A DNA stretch of 61,708 nt from an uncultured Bacteroidia bacterium (GTDB taxonomy: Bacteria; Bacteroidota; Bacteroidia; Bacteroidales; UBA932). Location: positions 1 through 61,708 of the forward strand of contig CACXCS010000080.1 in assembly GCA_902766255.1 (NCBI GenBank), read 5' to 3'. The position numbers were made by a program, and so were the translations under genes. The notes under the pieces were generated by a model that was not told the origin of the DNA, searched no databases, and was given only the letters and a program-made list of their open reading frames with translations. Positions 24,540-32,866 of the stretch are shown here, piece by piece. The first letter of the stretch is position 1; each line of letters starts with the position of its first letter.

Positions 24540-25366
24540 TGGTGACCATAATATGCCTGGCCTACAATCATGGCCCGTACATACGCGACGCCCTTGAAGG
24601 ATTCGTGGGGCAGAAGGCCGGTTTTCCTTTTGAGGTGCTGGTACACGATGACGCCTCTACCGACAATACTGCTGATGTTATCCGTGAATATGCCGCCAGG
24701 TATCCCGATATAATACGCCCGGTTTATCAAACCGAGAATCAGCATTCCAAGGGGGTCCGTATTGCTCCGGCTTTTCTGTACCCTCTGGTTCGCGGGCGCT
24801 ATGTAGCTCTGTGTGAGGGAGATGACTTCTGGACCGATCCCTTCAAGCTGGCGCGCCAGGTGGCAGCTCTGGAGGCAAATCCCGGCATTGATATATGCAC
24901 CCACCGTGTGCTGAAAACCAAGAACGGCAGGCCACATGGTTTCGAAGGTCCGCCTCGCGGCGGAATCATCCCGGTGCAAAGGGTCATCATGGGCGGTGGA
25001 GGATTTGTAGCTACCTCCTCCATTATGTGCAGGGCGGAGTGCTATCTTGAAGATACTCCCATGCGGCAGTCTTTGTTCATCGACTATACATTGCAGATCC
25101 AGGGAGCGCTGCGTGGCGGGATGTTGTATCTGCCTGATTGTATGGGAGTTTATCGCCGCGGCGTTCCCGGCTCATGGACTACTATGCATAGCGGTCCCCA
25201 CAAGGCTGACGCCTATCCCGGGTTCATGAAGATGCTGGAAATACTCGATGACTATACCGGCGGTAGATACACCACCGTGATCCGCTTGCGCCGCCTTCGT
25301 TACGCGGCCCACATCTTTTTCCGGAAATTACAGAAGATATTTAAAACGTTCCGGGACGGGGAATAG
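24536..25366 (+). CDS. Family 2 glycosyltransferase
   Basis: The 276-residue product has the GT-A nucleotide-sugar fold. MVTIICLAYNHGPYIRDALEG forms the first strand and loop, VHDDASTDNT holds the first aspartates, and CEGDDFWTDPFKL holds the metal-binding DxD equivalent. The later RGGMLYLPDCMGVYRRG is typical of Bacteroidota GT2 enzymes. No membrane segment is present. It should transfer a sugar to an unidentified acceptor in the cytoplasm. It is the last gene of the 13.1-25.4 kb string. Its 3' end overlaps the convergent lytic transglycosylase gene by 26 bases, and an ATGA overlap fixes its start. Confidence 0.92.
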   Translation: MMVTIICLAYNHGPYIRDALEGFVGQKAGFPFEVLVHDDASTDNTADVIREYAARYPDIIRPVYQTENQHSKGVRIAPAFLYPLVRGRYVALCEGDDFWTDPFKLARQVAALEANPGIDICTHRVLKTKNGRPHGFEGPPRGGIIPVQRVIMGGGGFVATSSIMCRAECYLEDTPMRQSLFIDYTLQIQGALRGGMLYLPDCMGVYRRGVPGSWTTMHSGPHKADAYPGFMKMLEILDDYTGGRYTTVIRLRRLRYAAHIFFRKLQKIFKTFRDGE

Positions 25367-26231
25367 TGATTTTGTAGGTGCGCAGCTCGTTGTTGACGAG
25401 TTTGCTGTCGCGCAGCCACAGGTTTGCCCGCTTGAGCTCGGCATATGTGATGCCGTATTTTTCGGCGAAGTCAGCCAGGTTTTCTATTGATCCGGATACT
25501 GTTACCGTGTGCAGGGGCTCGAAGTATGGATATCGTTCCTCAACCTCGAAGCCAAAAGCCGAGGGATTGGTAAACAGCATTTTAGCAGCCAAGATTCGGT
25601 AAACGTAACGGCTGGTTTCCTCGGGAAGCAGCAGGTCGGCGAACTTGCTTTGCTTCTGCTCGCTTATCCTTCGGCTCACTCCTCCCATGCCGCAGTTATA
25701 GCTCGCCGCCACATTGAACCAGTCTTTGAACTGTTTGTATGCCCTCAGAATGTAAGTGCATGCGGCTTCGGTCTCTTTGTCGATATTGTACCTTTCATCC
25801 ACCTCGTTGTTTACGACCATGCCGAATTCGCGGGCAGTAGCTTTGGTAAACTGCCATAGTCCAGCCGCTCCGCTGACCGATACCGCCTTGGGATCAAGAT
25901 TGCTCTCAATCACGCAGAGGTACTTGAAATCGTCGGGGATGCCCTTGGCTTTCAGCACCGGCTCAATTTGCGGAAAATACCGTCCTGAGCGCTTGAGCAT
26001 AAGGGTTGAAGTTGTGTGCATATAGGTGAAATTCAACAGCTCGCGGTCCATGCGCTCATACTTTTCGACTGTATCGAAGCGAATGGTGTCACCGCAGAAT
26101 ACGCAGTAAGCGGGGACCACAGGCGGGCTTGGATGCTGCTGGCCGGAGGGAGGAGAGTAAATGCCCTGCGCCGATACCGAAGAAGAGACCAGCGACCATG
26201 CCAATGCCAGAATAATACTAGATCTGTTCAT
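25341..26231 (-). CDS. MltD-like lytic transglycosylase with a LysM-like domain
   Basis: The 296-residue periplasmic enzyme has a signal peptide to about Ala21. Its SLT domain has the catalytic Glu109 in CVIESNLDPKAVSVSGAAGLWQF and the ASYNCGMGGV motif at about 176-185. The C-terminal segment of about residues 240-290 (HTVTVSGSIENLADFAEKYG) is a LysM-like peptidoglycan-binding unit. It cleaves the glycan strand of peptidoglycan, producing anhydromuramic ends. The frame is open far upstream, but the signal peptide sets the start at 26231. A 72-bp palindrome lies between this start and the mnmA stop. It is the last gene of the ftsK operon. Confidence 0.93.
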   Translation of the reverse strand: MNRSSIILALAWSLVSSSVSAQGIYSPPSGQQHPSPPVVPAYCVFCGDTIRFDTVEKYERMDRELLNFTYMHTTSTLMLKRSGRYFPQIEPVLKAKGIPDDFKYLCVIESNLDPKAVSVSGAAGLWQFTKATAREFGMVVNNEVDERYNIDKETEAACTYILRAYKQFKDWFNVAASYNCGMGGVSRRISEQKQSKFADLLLPEETSRYVYRILAAKMLFTNPSAFGFEVEERYPYFEPLHTVTVSGSIENLADFAEKYGITYAELKRANLWLRDSKLVNNELRTYKITIPRPGTF

Positions 26232-26238
26232 ATATCTA

Positions 26239-26310
26239 TTATCGGGCGGTATTGGCTCTACCGCCTTGTTCTCAGGTTTTATGGGCGGCAGAGCCAATAC
26301 CGCCCGATAA
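26239..26310. repeat. Palindromic element between mnmA and the lytic transglycosylase gene
   Basis: Perfect 21-base inverted repeats (26239-26259 and 26290-26310, beginning TTATCGGGCGG) flank a 30-base loop that contains a further ACCGCC/GGGCGG partial stem. It fills nearly the whole gap between the two genes, with one base before the mnmA stop codon. There is no T run, so it is not an obvious terminator. It may be a repeat element or an mRNA-processing hairpin that sets unequal expression of the two genes. Confidence 0.88.
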
Positions 26311-26311
26311 A

Positions 26312-27634
26312 CTATTGTTGAATGACTCCACTGCCAAATAGTTCCGGGGCATCGTACGGGTCGGCGGGGTCGGCAATAGCATAGAACGCTGCAAACTGCC
26401 CCGGGGTTATACTGCGCTGGGGACTGTCGAACACCACGAACATGCCGTTGGCGCGCATGACAAGCACGGCGCCCTGGAGCTCCTGGCGATAACGAATGCG
26501 CACCCTGCAACGGAGTTTGCTGCCAGTGGCCATGGATAGTTCGGGGCGCATCCAGTGAATCTCATCGGGAGCAATGCGCAGCACCCTGCGCCAGAGGCCT
26601 TTATGGTCTTCGCCTTCGCCTACGTAAACGCGGTTTAAGGCTATGTCTGTGGCTATCACGAATGTAGGCCGTGCATGGCCGCCTATCGAGAGCCCTTTGC
26701 GCTGCCCGTTGGTATAGAACTGTGCTCCCTCGTGAGTGCCTATAATCTTGCCCCAGGGATTGTCTTTATAACGTGTTTTCTTGATGTGGTGCTTACCGGA
26801 GCGGTAGGTCTCGGTAGAGAACTGAATGCCGGAGTAGTCGGGCGGTGCAGAAAGCTCCAGCAGTTGCTCGTCAGTAAGAGCAGAGGGCTTGCTGCCGAAG
26901 GATTGCAGCATGGCATTGTCAGCGGCGTATTTTGCTGAAGCAGAGTACCATGCGTCATACACTTCTACTACGTCTCCCGGGACACTTTTAAGCTGCTGCT
27001 GCAGGAAAACGGGCAGATCCACCTTGCCTACGAAACAGATACCCTGCGAGTCTTTTTTGTCAGCCGAGGGAAGGTCGGCCTGTGCTGCAATGGCGCGCAC
27101 TTCAGATTTAAGCATGCCGCCGATAGGGAACAGTGCGCGCGAGAGCTGCTCCTGGCTGAGTTGGCACAGGAAATAACTCTGATCCTTGCCAGGGTCTATG
27201 CCTTCCAGCAGGCGGTATCTTAAGGTGCCGTCGGGGGCGGTGAACTCATCCTTGCGGCAATAGTGCCCGGTGGCAACCATGTCGGCGCCGAGTTCCCGTG
27301 CCTTTGCCAGGAAAGAGTCGAACTTGATCTCACGGTTGCACATCACGTCTGGATTGGGAGTGCGGCCGCGGGAATACTCCTCGAACATATAGTCCACGAC
27401 GCGCTTGCGGTACTCGCCGGACAGGTCTACAAAGTAGAAGGGGATGCCTATTTTGCGGGCTACCAGCTCGGCTACGAATTTGTCTTCCTCCCACTCGCAG
27501 TCCCCGTGGAGCGTGCCTTCGGTGTTGTGCCAGTTCTGCATGAACATGGCGAAAACATCGTAGCCCTGCTGCTTGAGCAACAGGGCTGCAACGCTGGAGT
27601 CGACACCTCCGGAGAGTCCTACGCAGACTTTCAT
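26312..27634 (-). CDS. mnmA: tRNA-specific 2-thiouridylase MnmA, with an insert
   Basis: The 440-residue enzyme thiolates U34 of tRNA-Lys, -Glu and -Gln using ATP. The PP-loop GLSGGVDSS lies at 6-14. The catalytic cysteines are Cys99 (NPDVMCNREIKF) and Cys200 (DSQGICFVGK), and the C-terminal barrel begins around FYTNGQRKGLSIGGH. It is about 70 residues longer than E. coli MnmA. The extra length falls at about residues 226-296, between the ICFVG region and the barrel. It overlaps the LolA-like gene by four bases and is expressed in the ftsK operon. The terminal codons run into the downstream palindrome. Confidence 0.95.
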   Translation of the reverse strand: MKVCVGLSGGVDSSVAALLLKQQGYDVFAMFMQNWHNTEGTLHGDCEWEEDKFVAELVARKIGIPFYFVDLSGEYRKRVVDYMFEEYSRGRTPNPDVMCNREIKFDSFLAKARELGADMVATGHYCRKDEFTAPDGTLRYRLLEGIDPGKDQSYFLCQLSQEQLSRALFPIGGMLKSEVRAIAAQADLPSADKKDSQGICFVGKVDLPVFLQQQLKSVPGDVVEVYDAWYSASAKYAADNAMLQSFGSKPSALTDEQLLELSAPPDYSGIQFSTETYRSGKHHIKKTRYKDNPWGKIIGTHEGAQFYTNGQRKGLSIGGHARPTFVIATDIALNRVYVGEGEDHKGLWRRVLRIAPDEIHWMRPELSMATGSKLRCRVRIRYRQELQGAVLVMRANGMFVVFDSPQRSITPGQFAAFYAIADPADPYDAPELFGSGVIQQ

Positions 27635-28143
27635 CTTAAGTCAGTGATTATCCATGGTTTGCCAAGCGCCGACACATCGAACGAGAATTCGCCCGGATCG
27701 CCCTTTGGCGCGGATGCCTTGATGGAGGTAAGTACGAAAGTGGATCCCTTGCCGGGGCCCTCGCCTGTATATTTGCCGCTGGCGCTGGTGCCTCCGGTTA
27801 CCAGGTTCTTTACGTTCGAAAGAAGCTTTGAGGGCGAAATCAGCATCTCCTCCTCCTGACCGGTGGCCTCGATGTACACTTCCTTGGCACCGGGGTCTAC
27901 AGTCCAGCGGGTAGTGCCGTCGCACCATAGTTCCAGAGTGTTGTCGACGATATGGTAACACGACCCCTCAACCACGGCGCTGCCGCTGTGCTTGATGGAC
28001 ACTTTATCGGCAGTGTTGAGGCTGAAATCGAAACTTACGCGCTTGCCTTCCAGCTTTTTGAGCAGGGCGGAAGCGTCGGACTGGGCTGAGGCGGAGAGCA
28101 TCGCGGCAGCCGTCAGTATGAATATGAGAGTCAATCTTTTCAT
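27631..28143 (-). CDS. LolA-like periplasmic carrier protein
   Basis: The 170-residue product has a signal peptide ending near ASAQ (residue 20), then a short half-barrel-type sequence: RVSFDFSLNTADKVSIKHSG, YHIVDNTLELWCDGTTRWTVDPGAKEVYI-like strands and a late SFDVSALGKPWIITDLR. The pattern of a denatured-looking beta half-barrel with WTVDPGAKEVYI fits the LolA/outer-membrane lipoprotein carrier superfamily. It would escort lipoproteins through the periplasm. It is shorter than E. coli LolA, so a substrate cannot be asserted. It overlaps ftsK and mnmA by ATGA at each end. Confidence 0.8.
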   Translation of the reverse strand: MKRLTLIFILTAAAMLSASAQSDASALLKKLEGKRVSFDFSLNTADKVSIKHSGSAVVEGSCYHIVDNTLELWCDGTTRWTVDPGAKEVYIEATGQEEEMLISPSKLLSNVKNLVTGGTSASGKYTGEGPGKGSTFVLTSIKASAPKGDPGEFSFDVSALGKPWIITDLR

Positions 28144-30518
28144 TTTACAAAAGCGTCAAGCAGGCTTTGGAGGCTGTTCAGGTCGGGGATGAGGACCTGG
28201 CGCGGCTTGGCACCGTCCTGTGGTCCTACCACTCCGGCTGTTTCCAGCTGACCCATTACTCTTGCAGCTTTCGCAAATCCCATACCGAGACGGGTCTGAA
28301 GATAAGAAGTTGATGCTTTTTGTGTGGTTACAACCAGCTCGGCGGCTTCGCGGAAGCGCTCGTCAACATCTGACATGTCTGCACCGCTGCCGCTTCCCTC
28401 GCCTTCGGCCTCCTCGGCGCTGGGCAGGTAATATGGTGTATTGTAACTCTTTGCGTAGCCTTGCTGGTCGCTGATCGAGGCTGTGATCTCGTCGATTTCC
28501 TCACCGCTGACATAACCGCACTGGATACGTTCAGTATCAATGCCGGCCGAGAAGAGCATATCGCCTTTACCGATGAGCTTCTCGGCTCCCGGGGCGTCGA
28601 GGATGGTCATTGAATCTACCCTGGACGCTACCCTGAAGGCAATGCGCATAGGGAAGTTGCTCTTGATAAGGCCGGAGATAACATCTACGGAAGGCCTTTG
28701 GGTGGCGAGTATGACGTGGATACCTGCGGCGCGGCCTTTCTGGGCAAGACGGATGATGGACCCGGTGATGCTGCGGCCGGCAGCCTTGGCTTCTGGGCCC
28801 CCGCCGCTTGTCATGGTCAGGTCGGCGTATTCGTCAACCACTACTACAAGGTAGGGGAGGAAACGGTGTCCCTGGTCGCTGCGGAGGTGGTGGTTGCGGT
28901 ATTTGTCGTTGTAAAGGGTGATCTTGTTCACGCCCGCCTTGGACAGAAGCTCGTAGCGATCGTCCATTTCGATGCAGATGGAGCGGAGAATCTTTTCGGC
29001 GTCTTTGGGCTTCTTGACTATGGCGGCGCTCATTTCGTCCTCTTCCGATAAGGCGTCGGGCATGACAGCCAGATAGTGGTGGAGAAGCTTTGCGTAAGCA
29101 GAGAATTCCACCATCTTAGGGTCGATGAATACGAACTTGAGCTCGGAAGGGTGACGGCTGTACAGCAGAGAACTGACAATTACGTTGAGTCCCACCGATT
29201 TGCCCTGCTTGGTGGCACCGGCAATCAGGAGGTGAGGGGCGTCGGCCAGGTCGAACACTTTGACCTTCTGTGTGATGGTGTAGCCGATGGCGACAGGCAG
29301 TTCGGCCTTGCTGTTGCGGAAGGCATCGTCGTTGAGAAGTGCCTTAAGGGGTACTATCGAGGCGAAGTCGTTGGCTACTTCAATACCCACGGAATCCTCC
29401 AGGGTGACCACTCGTACTCCCTTGGCCCTCAGTGACATGGCTATGTCTTCCTGGAGCTTTTTGATGTCCGATATCTTGACCCCCGGGGCGGGGTATACCT
29501 TGTACAGGGTTACAGTGGGACCGACTATCGCGGTGACATCGTTCAGCTGAATCTTGTAATTGGCAAGGGCGGCGCGTATCTTGTTACGGTTGCGTACGAG
29601 TTCCTCGGTGGATACTTCATGCCTGTTGCCTTCGTGGGCTTCCAGCAGGTCGAGCGAAGGGAAACGGAACTTGGGCAGGCCGTCGGGCGGATCCAGGCGG
29701 TTGTCGATGGGCTTGAGTTCTTTCTTTACATCAGTATCCAGTTCGGCGAAAGATGCCGAGACGGGGTCGTTGTCTGATGGAGCGGGACCCTTGACTGCGT
29801 CAGGAGCGGGTGAGGGAACCGGTTTTGTCTGAGGTGCAGGCTGCGGTTCAGGATCGTGTTTGACTGGCTCCGGCTTGACCGGTTCCGGATTGATGGTAGC
29901 AGGGCGCTCCGGCTTGACCGGCTTCTCGGGTTTTATGCGGGGCTCACGCACGCCTGGTTTGAAGAGTCCGGCAAGCCAGATGTTGAAGCGGCTTGAGAAA
30001 AAGAACAACCACAGGGCGGTAAGCAAAATAATGACTACTGCTGTGATAATCAGTCCAAGGGCGCTGACGGACTGTCCCACGACGGCTGCGCCGCAGGCGC
30101 CGCCAAGGCCGCCACCAAAGGCGTTGTCAAGCCCGGCGATCCTTCCAATGAAAGCCAGGATAAGGGACACTACGAAAGCTCCTGTAAGCGCCAGCAGGAC
30201 GGTTTTGATGAACGAGCCTATCCATTTTCCCGTGAGGAGCTTGGAGGCTATGGCTACCAGGATGACAAGCAGTGCAAAACTTCCGAAGCCCAGGAAATCG
30301 CAAACGAAAAACTTGCCCGTCCTATAGCCAAGGGTGCCTGCAGCATTGGCCACCTGCTCTCCGGGGACGAAGCTCATATCCTGTTTCCAGTGAATGAGAT
30401 AGGATATGGTGGAGATGAGTATGAACAGGGCAAGCGCGGCCACGCACAGTCCCAGTATCTTGACTGCGGAGGCGCGCTGATTCTCGTCCCAGTTGCGTAT
30501 GAACGCCGGAGCTTTCAT
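28140..30518 (-). CDS. ftsK: DNA translocase FtsK/SpoIIIE
   Basis: The 792-residue protein has four N-terminal membrane helices (about 20-45, 70-95, 105-130, 155-180) and a Pro/Glu/Lys-rich linker (about 190-270). The RecA-like motor follows, with Walker A GATKQGKSVG near residue 440 and a Walker B LVVVVDEYADL, then GRAAGIHVILATQRPSVD. The C-terminal winged-helix gamma domain (about 715-785, ASTSYLQTRLGMGFAKAARVM) would recognise polar KOPS-like sequences. It moves chromosomes away from the closing septum and activates XerCD. Its start overlaps the DUF4290 stop (TAATG) and its end overlaps the LolA-like gene. Confidence 0.96.
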   Translation of the reverse strand: MKAPAFIRNWDENQRASAVKILGLCVAALALFILISTISYLIHWKQDMSFVPGEQVANAAGTLGYRTGKFFVCDFLGFGSFALLVILVAIASKLLTGKWIGSFIKTVLLALTGAFVVSLILAFIGRIAGLDNAFGGGLGGACGAAVVGQSVSALGLIITAVVIILLTALWLFFFSSRFNIWLAGLFKPGVREPRIKPEKPVKPERPATINPEPVKPEPVKHDPEPQPAPQTKPVPSPAPDAVKGPAPSDNDPVSASFAELDTDVKKELKPIDNRLDPPDGLPKFRFPSLDLLEAHEGNRHEVSTEELVRNRNKIRAALANYKIQLNDVTAIVGPTVTLYKVYPAPGVKISDIKKLQEDIAMSLRAKGVRVVTLEDSVGIEVANDFASIVPLKALLNDDAFRNSKAELPVAIGYTITQKVKVFDLADAPHLLIAGATKQGKSVGLNVIVSSLLYSRHPSELKFVFIDPKMVEFSAYAKLLHHYLAVMPDALSEEDEMSAAIVKKPKDAEKILRSICIEMDDRYELLSKAGVNKITLYNDKYRNHHLRSDQGHRFLPYLVVVVDEYADLTMTSGGGPEAKAAGRSITGSIIRLAQKGRAAGIHVILATQRPSVDVISGLIKSNFPMRIAFRVASRVDSMTILDAPGAEKLIGKGDMLFSAGIDTERIQCGYVSGEEIDEITASISDQQGYAKSYNTPYYLPSAEEAEGEGSGSGADMSDVDERFREAAELVVTTQKASTSYLQTRLGMGFAKAARVMGQLETAGVVGPQDGAKPRQVLIPDLNSLQSLLDAFVK

Positions 30519-31183
30519 TATTTTCTTTTGCCTTTATTTTTGCGGAAACCGCGGTTCTTGCCGCCGCCCTGGCCAACGTTTATGTTGAGCCCCGGACGGT
30601 TGAACTGGGCCTCCTGGTTAATCTGGTTCAGCCTTATGCCTTCGGGAACTTTAAGTTTGTGCTCGGAGAGTTTTTCGATATCTTTGAAGATGGTTTCGTC
30701 TGAAACGCTGTCTTTGTTCCAGATGAGGTACTGCTGGCGCATGTAGATGGCGAGCGAACGGATCATCTCTGTCTTTACCTCGCTGTCGGGCTCATTGCAC
30801 AGCAGGCCGATGATCTTTTCGATGTTGCGGCCGTAGTGGGTGGCTTTGATCTTCTCGCCTTTCATGGGGATGGGGACGGGACGAGTCTTCATTTCCTCCT
30901 CGACGGGTGCGGGGTATGGAGAGTCGACATCCAGGTCGTACCCGGCTATCATATACAGGTGGTCCCAGAGCTTGTGGTCGAAATTGTCCAGCTGCCTTAC
31001 CTGGGGGTTGAGTAATTCCATTACTTTGATGATGGCCCGGGCCTGCCTTGTGCGCTTTTCCTTGTCCGGTTCGGCTTTCATGAGCTCCACCATTTTGAGG
31101 ACGTTGCGTCCGTATTCCGGCATATCGAGCTTCTCCCGCTCCGTATTGTAATCCAGCCCGATGTTGTTTGTGGTCTGTTCCAT
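30518..31183 (-). CDS. DUF4290 protein of unknown function
   Basis: The 221-residue cytoplasmic protein starts MEQTTNNIGLDYNTEREKL and is helical and charged through about residue 185. It then ends in a very basic, Gly/Arg/Lys-rich disordered tail (about 195-221) that could bind nucleic acid. The LDYNT, YGRNVLKMVELM and HYGRNIEKIIGLL elements are typical of the Bacteroidota-specific DUF4290 family. No enzyme motif is seen. It is the first gene of the DUF4290-ftsK-lolA-mnmA-transglycosylase operon and its TAA overlaps the ftsK ATG by one base. Link to division or chromosome handling is an inference from context. Confidence 0.88.
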   Translation of the reverse strand: MEQTTNNIGLDYNTEREKLDMPEYGRNVLKMVELMKAEPDKEKRTRQARAIIKVMELLNPQVRQLDNFDHKLWDHLYMIAGYDLDVDSPYPAPVEEEMKTRPVPIPMKGEKIKATHYGRNIEKIIGLLCNEPDSEVKTEMIRSLAIYMRQQYLIWNKDSVSDETIFKDIEKLSEHKLKVPEGIRLNQINQEAQFNRPGLNINVGQGGGKNRGFRKNKGKRK

Positions 31184-31206
31184 AGATGTTGAATATTGTC
31201 AGATAG

Positions 31207-31214
31207 CAAATATA
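31207..31214 (-). promoter_or_regulatory. -7 box of the DUF4290-ftsK operon
   Basis: On the minus strand TATATTTG matches TAnnTTTG. It lies 23 bases from the ATG at 31183. It is divergent from the box at 31226-31233, with only 11 bases between them. Confidence 0.55.
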
Positions 31215-31225
31215 ATACTTTTTTT

Positions 31226-31233
31226 TATCTTTG
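31226..31233 (+). promoter_or_regulatory. -7 box of the HprK-like/PqqD cassette
   Basis: TATCTTTG matches TAnnTTTG and ends 11 bases before the ATG at 31245. This is the only recognisable promoter ahead of the four overlapping cassette genes. No -33 TTTG is seen. Confidence 0.5.
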
Positions 31234-31244
31234 TAAGCCCAAAG

Positions 31245-32144
31245 ATGATAGACACTATGACCAAATATTTTAAAGTGGCGGGACACGTCTTCAGCCTGAC
31301 GCTTCCCGACACATGCACCTTGTGGCCCAGGCTCACCCAGTACGATCCTTTTGAGGTGGACTCCGCCGAAGGCGAGCCGTTGTTCTGCCTCGAACTGGTC
31401 AAGGATGCCTACGAGCCCGATCCTGACGCCGAACTGGTTTACGACGCTCCCACTGAGGACGGCCAGACTGTCATCAGGCTCTCCAGGGAGGCCGGCGGGT
31501 GGGAGTTCGACATGTCCCCGGACAAAAGTATCCCCTGCCGCGGGCACATGCGCAGCACCGCGGATTTCCGTAGCGGCACCCTTATGCTGGACACTCGCAA
31601 GGTTTCTGACGCATTGTTCGCAATAAATAATTCCCTGATGCTGCTTTATGCCTTCTGCAGCGCCCCTCTGGGTACTTTGGAGATGCATGCATCAATGACG
31701 GGGAATTCCGGCAAGGCATACCTTTTCCTTGCCAAAAGCGGCACCGGAAAGAGCACCCACAGCAGCCTTTGGCTCGAGCACATATCCGGTTCCGAGCTCA
31801 TGAACGACGACAATCCAATAGTGCGTGTGTGGCCGGACGGAAGGGTAATAGCTTATGGTTCGCCATGGAGCGGAAAAACCCCTTGTTACCGCAACGTTGA
31901 GGCTCCTGCGGGCGCGTTTGTGCGCATACGCCGCAGCCCCGAGAACAAGATCACCCCGCTTGGCCTGCTGGAGTCGTACGCCCTGTTGTACTCGTCCTGC
32001 TCCGGCTTCAAGGCCGACAAGACCATTGCCGACGGCCTTCACGCCACGCTTGAAAAGATAGTCACCACCACCCCTTGCTACGTGCTTGACTGCCGCCCTG
32101 ACGAGGAGGCTGCAAGAGTCTGCGCTGCTGAAGTGTTGAAATGA
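31245..32144 (+). CDS. HPr-kinase-like (HprK-related) kinase of a peptide-type cassette
   Basis: The 299-residue product has a C-terminal HprK/PEPCK-type kinase domain: His148 in LEMHAS, Walker A FLAKSGTGKSTHSSLW (Lys169), NDDNPIV at 187-193 and GSPWSGKT. The usual N-terminal HprK domain and an HPr gene are missing, so it is unlikely to be the PTS regulator. HprK-related proteins of this kind occur beside PqqD in peptide-modification clusters, where some phosphorylate lasso peptides. It is the first of four overlapping genes. The ATG at 31245 is chosen from its distance to the promoter; 31257 is an alternative. Confidence 0.82.
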   Translation: MIDTMTKYFKVAGHVFSLTLPDTCTLWPRLTQYDPFEVDSAEGEPLFCLELVKDAYEPDPDAELVYDAPTEDGQTVIRLSREAGGWEFDMSPDKSIPCRGHMRSTADFRSGTLMLDTRKVSDALFAINNSLMLLYAFCSAPLGTLEMHASMTGNSGKAYLFLAKSGTGKSTHSSLWLEHISGSELMNDDNPIVRVWPDGRVIAYGSPWSGKTPCYRNVEAPAGAFVRIRRSPENKITPLGLLESYALLYSSCSGFKADKTIADGLHATLEKIVTTTPCYVLDCRPDEEAARVCAAEVLK

Positions 32145-32599
32145 AAACCAACAAGATAGTCCTTCCCAACGCCATCATGCTCGGCGAGGTGTCCCGTTTT
32201 CTGGACGAGGGCCGCTCGGTTATCATAGCCACCAAGGGTGCAAGTATGTCCCCGTTTATAAGGGGCGAACGCGACAGTGTGGAACTGCTCAAAATGCCGG
32301 GAGTGGAAGTGGGGGACATAGTGCTGTGCCAGCTGACTCCCGGCCATTATGTGCTGCACCGTATCAAAGCGATCGACGGTCAGAACATCACGCTTAAAGG
32401 GGACGGAAATCTGGACGGCACCGAGCACTGCACCGTCAATGATGTTTGCGGCACAGTTGTGGCTATCTTACGCAAAGGTGAGAAGCGCATCGACTGCACC
32501 ACCCCCTGTTTCAAGCGCCGCAGTCGCAGCTGGGTAAATGCTCCCCGTATTGTAAGGCGCTATGCATTAGGAATTTATAGAAGAATTAAGATATTATGA
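32141..32599 (+). CDS. S24/S26-type signal-peptidase-like protein
   Basis: The 152-residue protein has the serine nucleophile motif KGASMSPFIRGERD (Ser35), as in LexA/signal-peptidase-fold enzymes. The VLHRIKAIDG stretch (about 71-80) matches the region where SipW/Sec11-type signal peptidases keep a catalytic His, so a Ser35-His73 pair is plausible. There is no obvious N-terminal membrane anchor; a basic C-terminus (KRRSRSWVNAPRIVRR) is present. It could clip a leader peptide of an exported product. It overlaps the kinase gene by ATGA and the PqqD gene by ATGA. Confidence 0.8.
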   Translation: MKTNKIVLPNAIMLGEVSRFLDEGRSVIIATKGASMSPFIRGERDSVELLKMPGVEVGDIVLCQLTPGHYVLHRIKAIDGQNITLKGDGNLDGTEHCTVNDVCGTVVAILRKGEKRIDCTTPCFKRRSRSWVNAPRIVRRYALGIYRRIKIL

Positions 32600-32865
32600 A
32601 AACAGTCCCTGGATTTACCCTCCGTCCCCTTGGAAAGGAGTTTATCATTACTGCCGAGAGCATCCAGAAAATCAATTTCAACAAAATGATTTCACTCAAC
32701 GAGTCGGCGGCTTACCTTTGGAAAGAGATTGACGGAAAGGAGTTTACTCCCTCCGACCTGGCCGACCTTCTGGTCGCCCGCTACGAGATTGACTACGAAA
32801 CTGCCCTCAAGGATTCCGAGGCCATTGCGACCAAGTGGATAGAGGCCGGTATCGCTACCGAGTAG
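32596..32865 (+). CDS. PqqD-family peptide-binding protein
   Basis: The 89-residue protein fits the PqqD/RRE fold: three beta strands (FTLRPLGKEFIIT, then KMISLNESAAYLWKEIDG) followed by helices ending DSEAIATKWIEAGIATE. PqqD domains bind leader peptides of ribosomally made peptides and present them to modifying enzymes. The family-typical N-E-S-A and LW residues are at about 36-43. It overlaps the peptidase gene by four bases and is one base from the ABC transporter, so it belongs to the same unit. No precursor peptide gene is seen nearby. Confidence 0.86.
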   Translation: MKTVPGFTLRPLGKEFIITAESIQKINFNKMISLNESAAYLWKEIDGKEFTPSDLADLLVARYEIDYETALKDSEAIATKWIEAGIATE

Positions 32866-32866
32866 A

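Noticed and set aside
31245-32144. HprK-like gene as a true HPr kinase/phosphorylase of the PTS
   Set aside because: The N-terminal HprK domain is absent, no HPr or PTS gene is nearby, and it overlaps a peptidase and PqqD.
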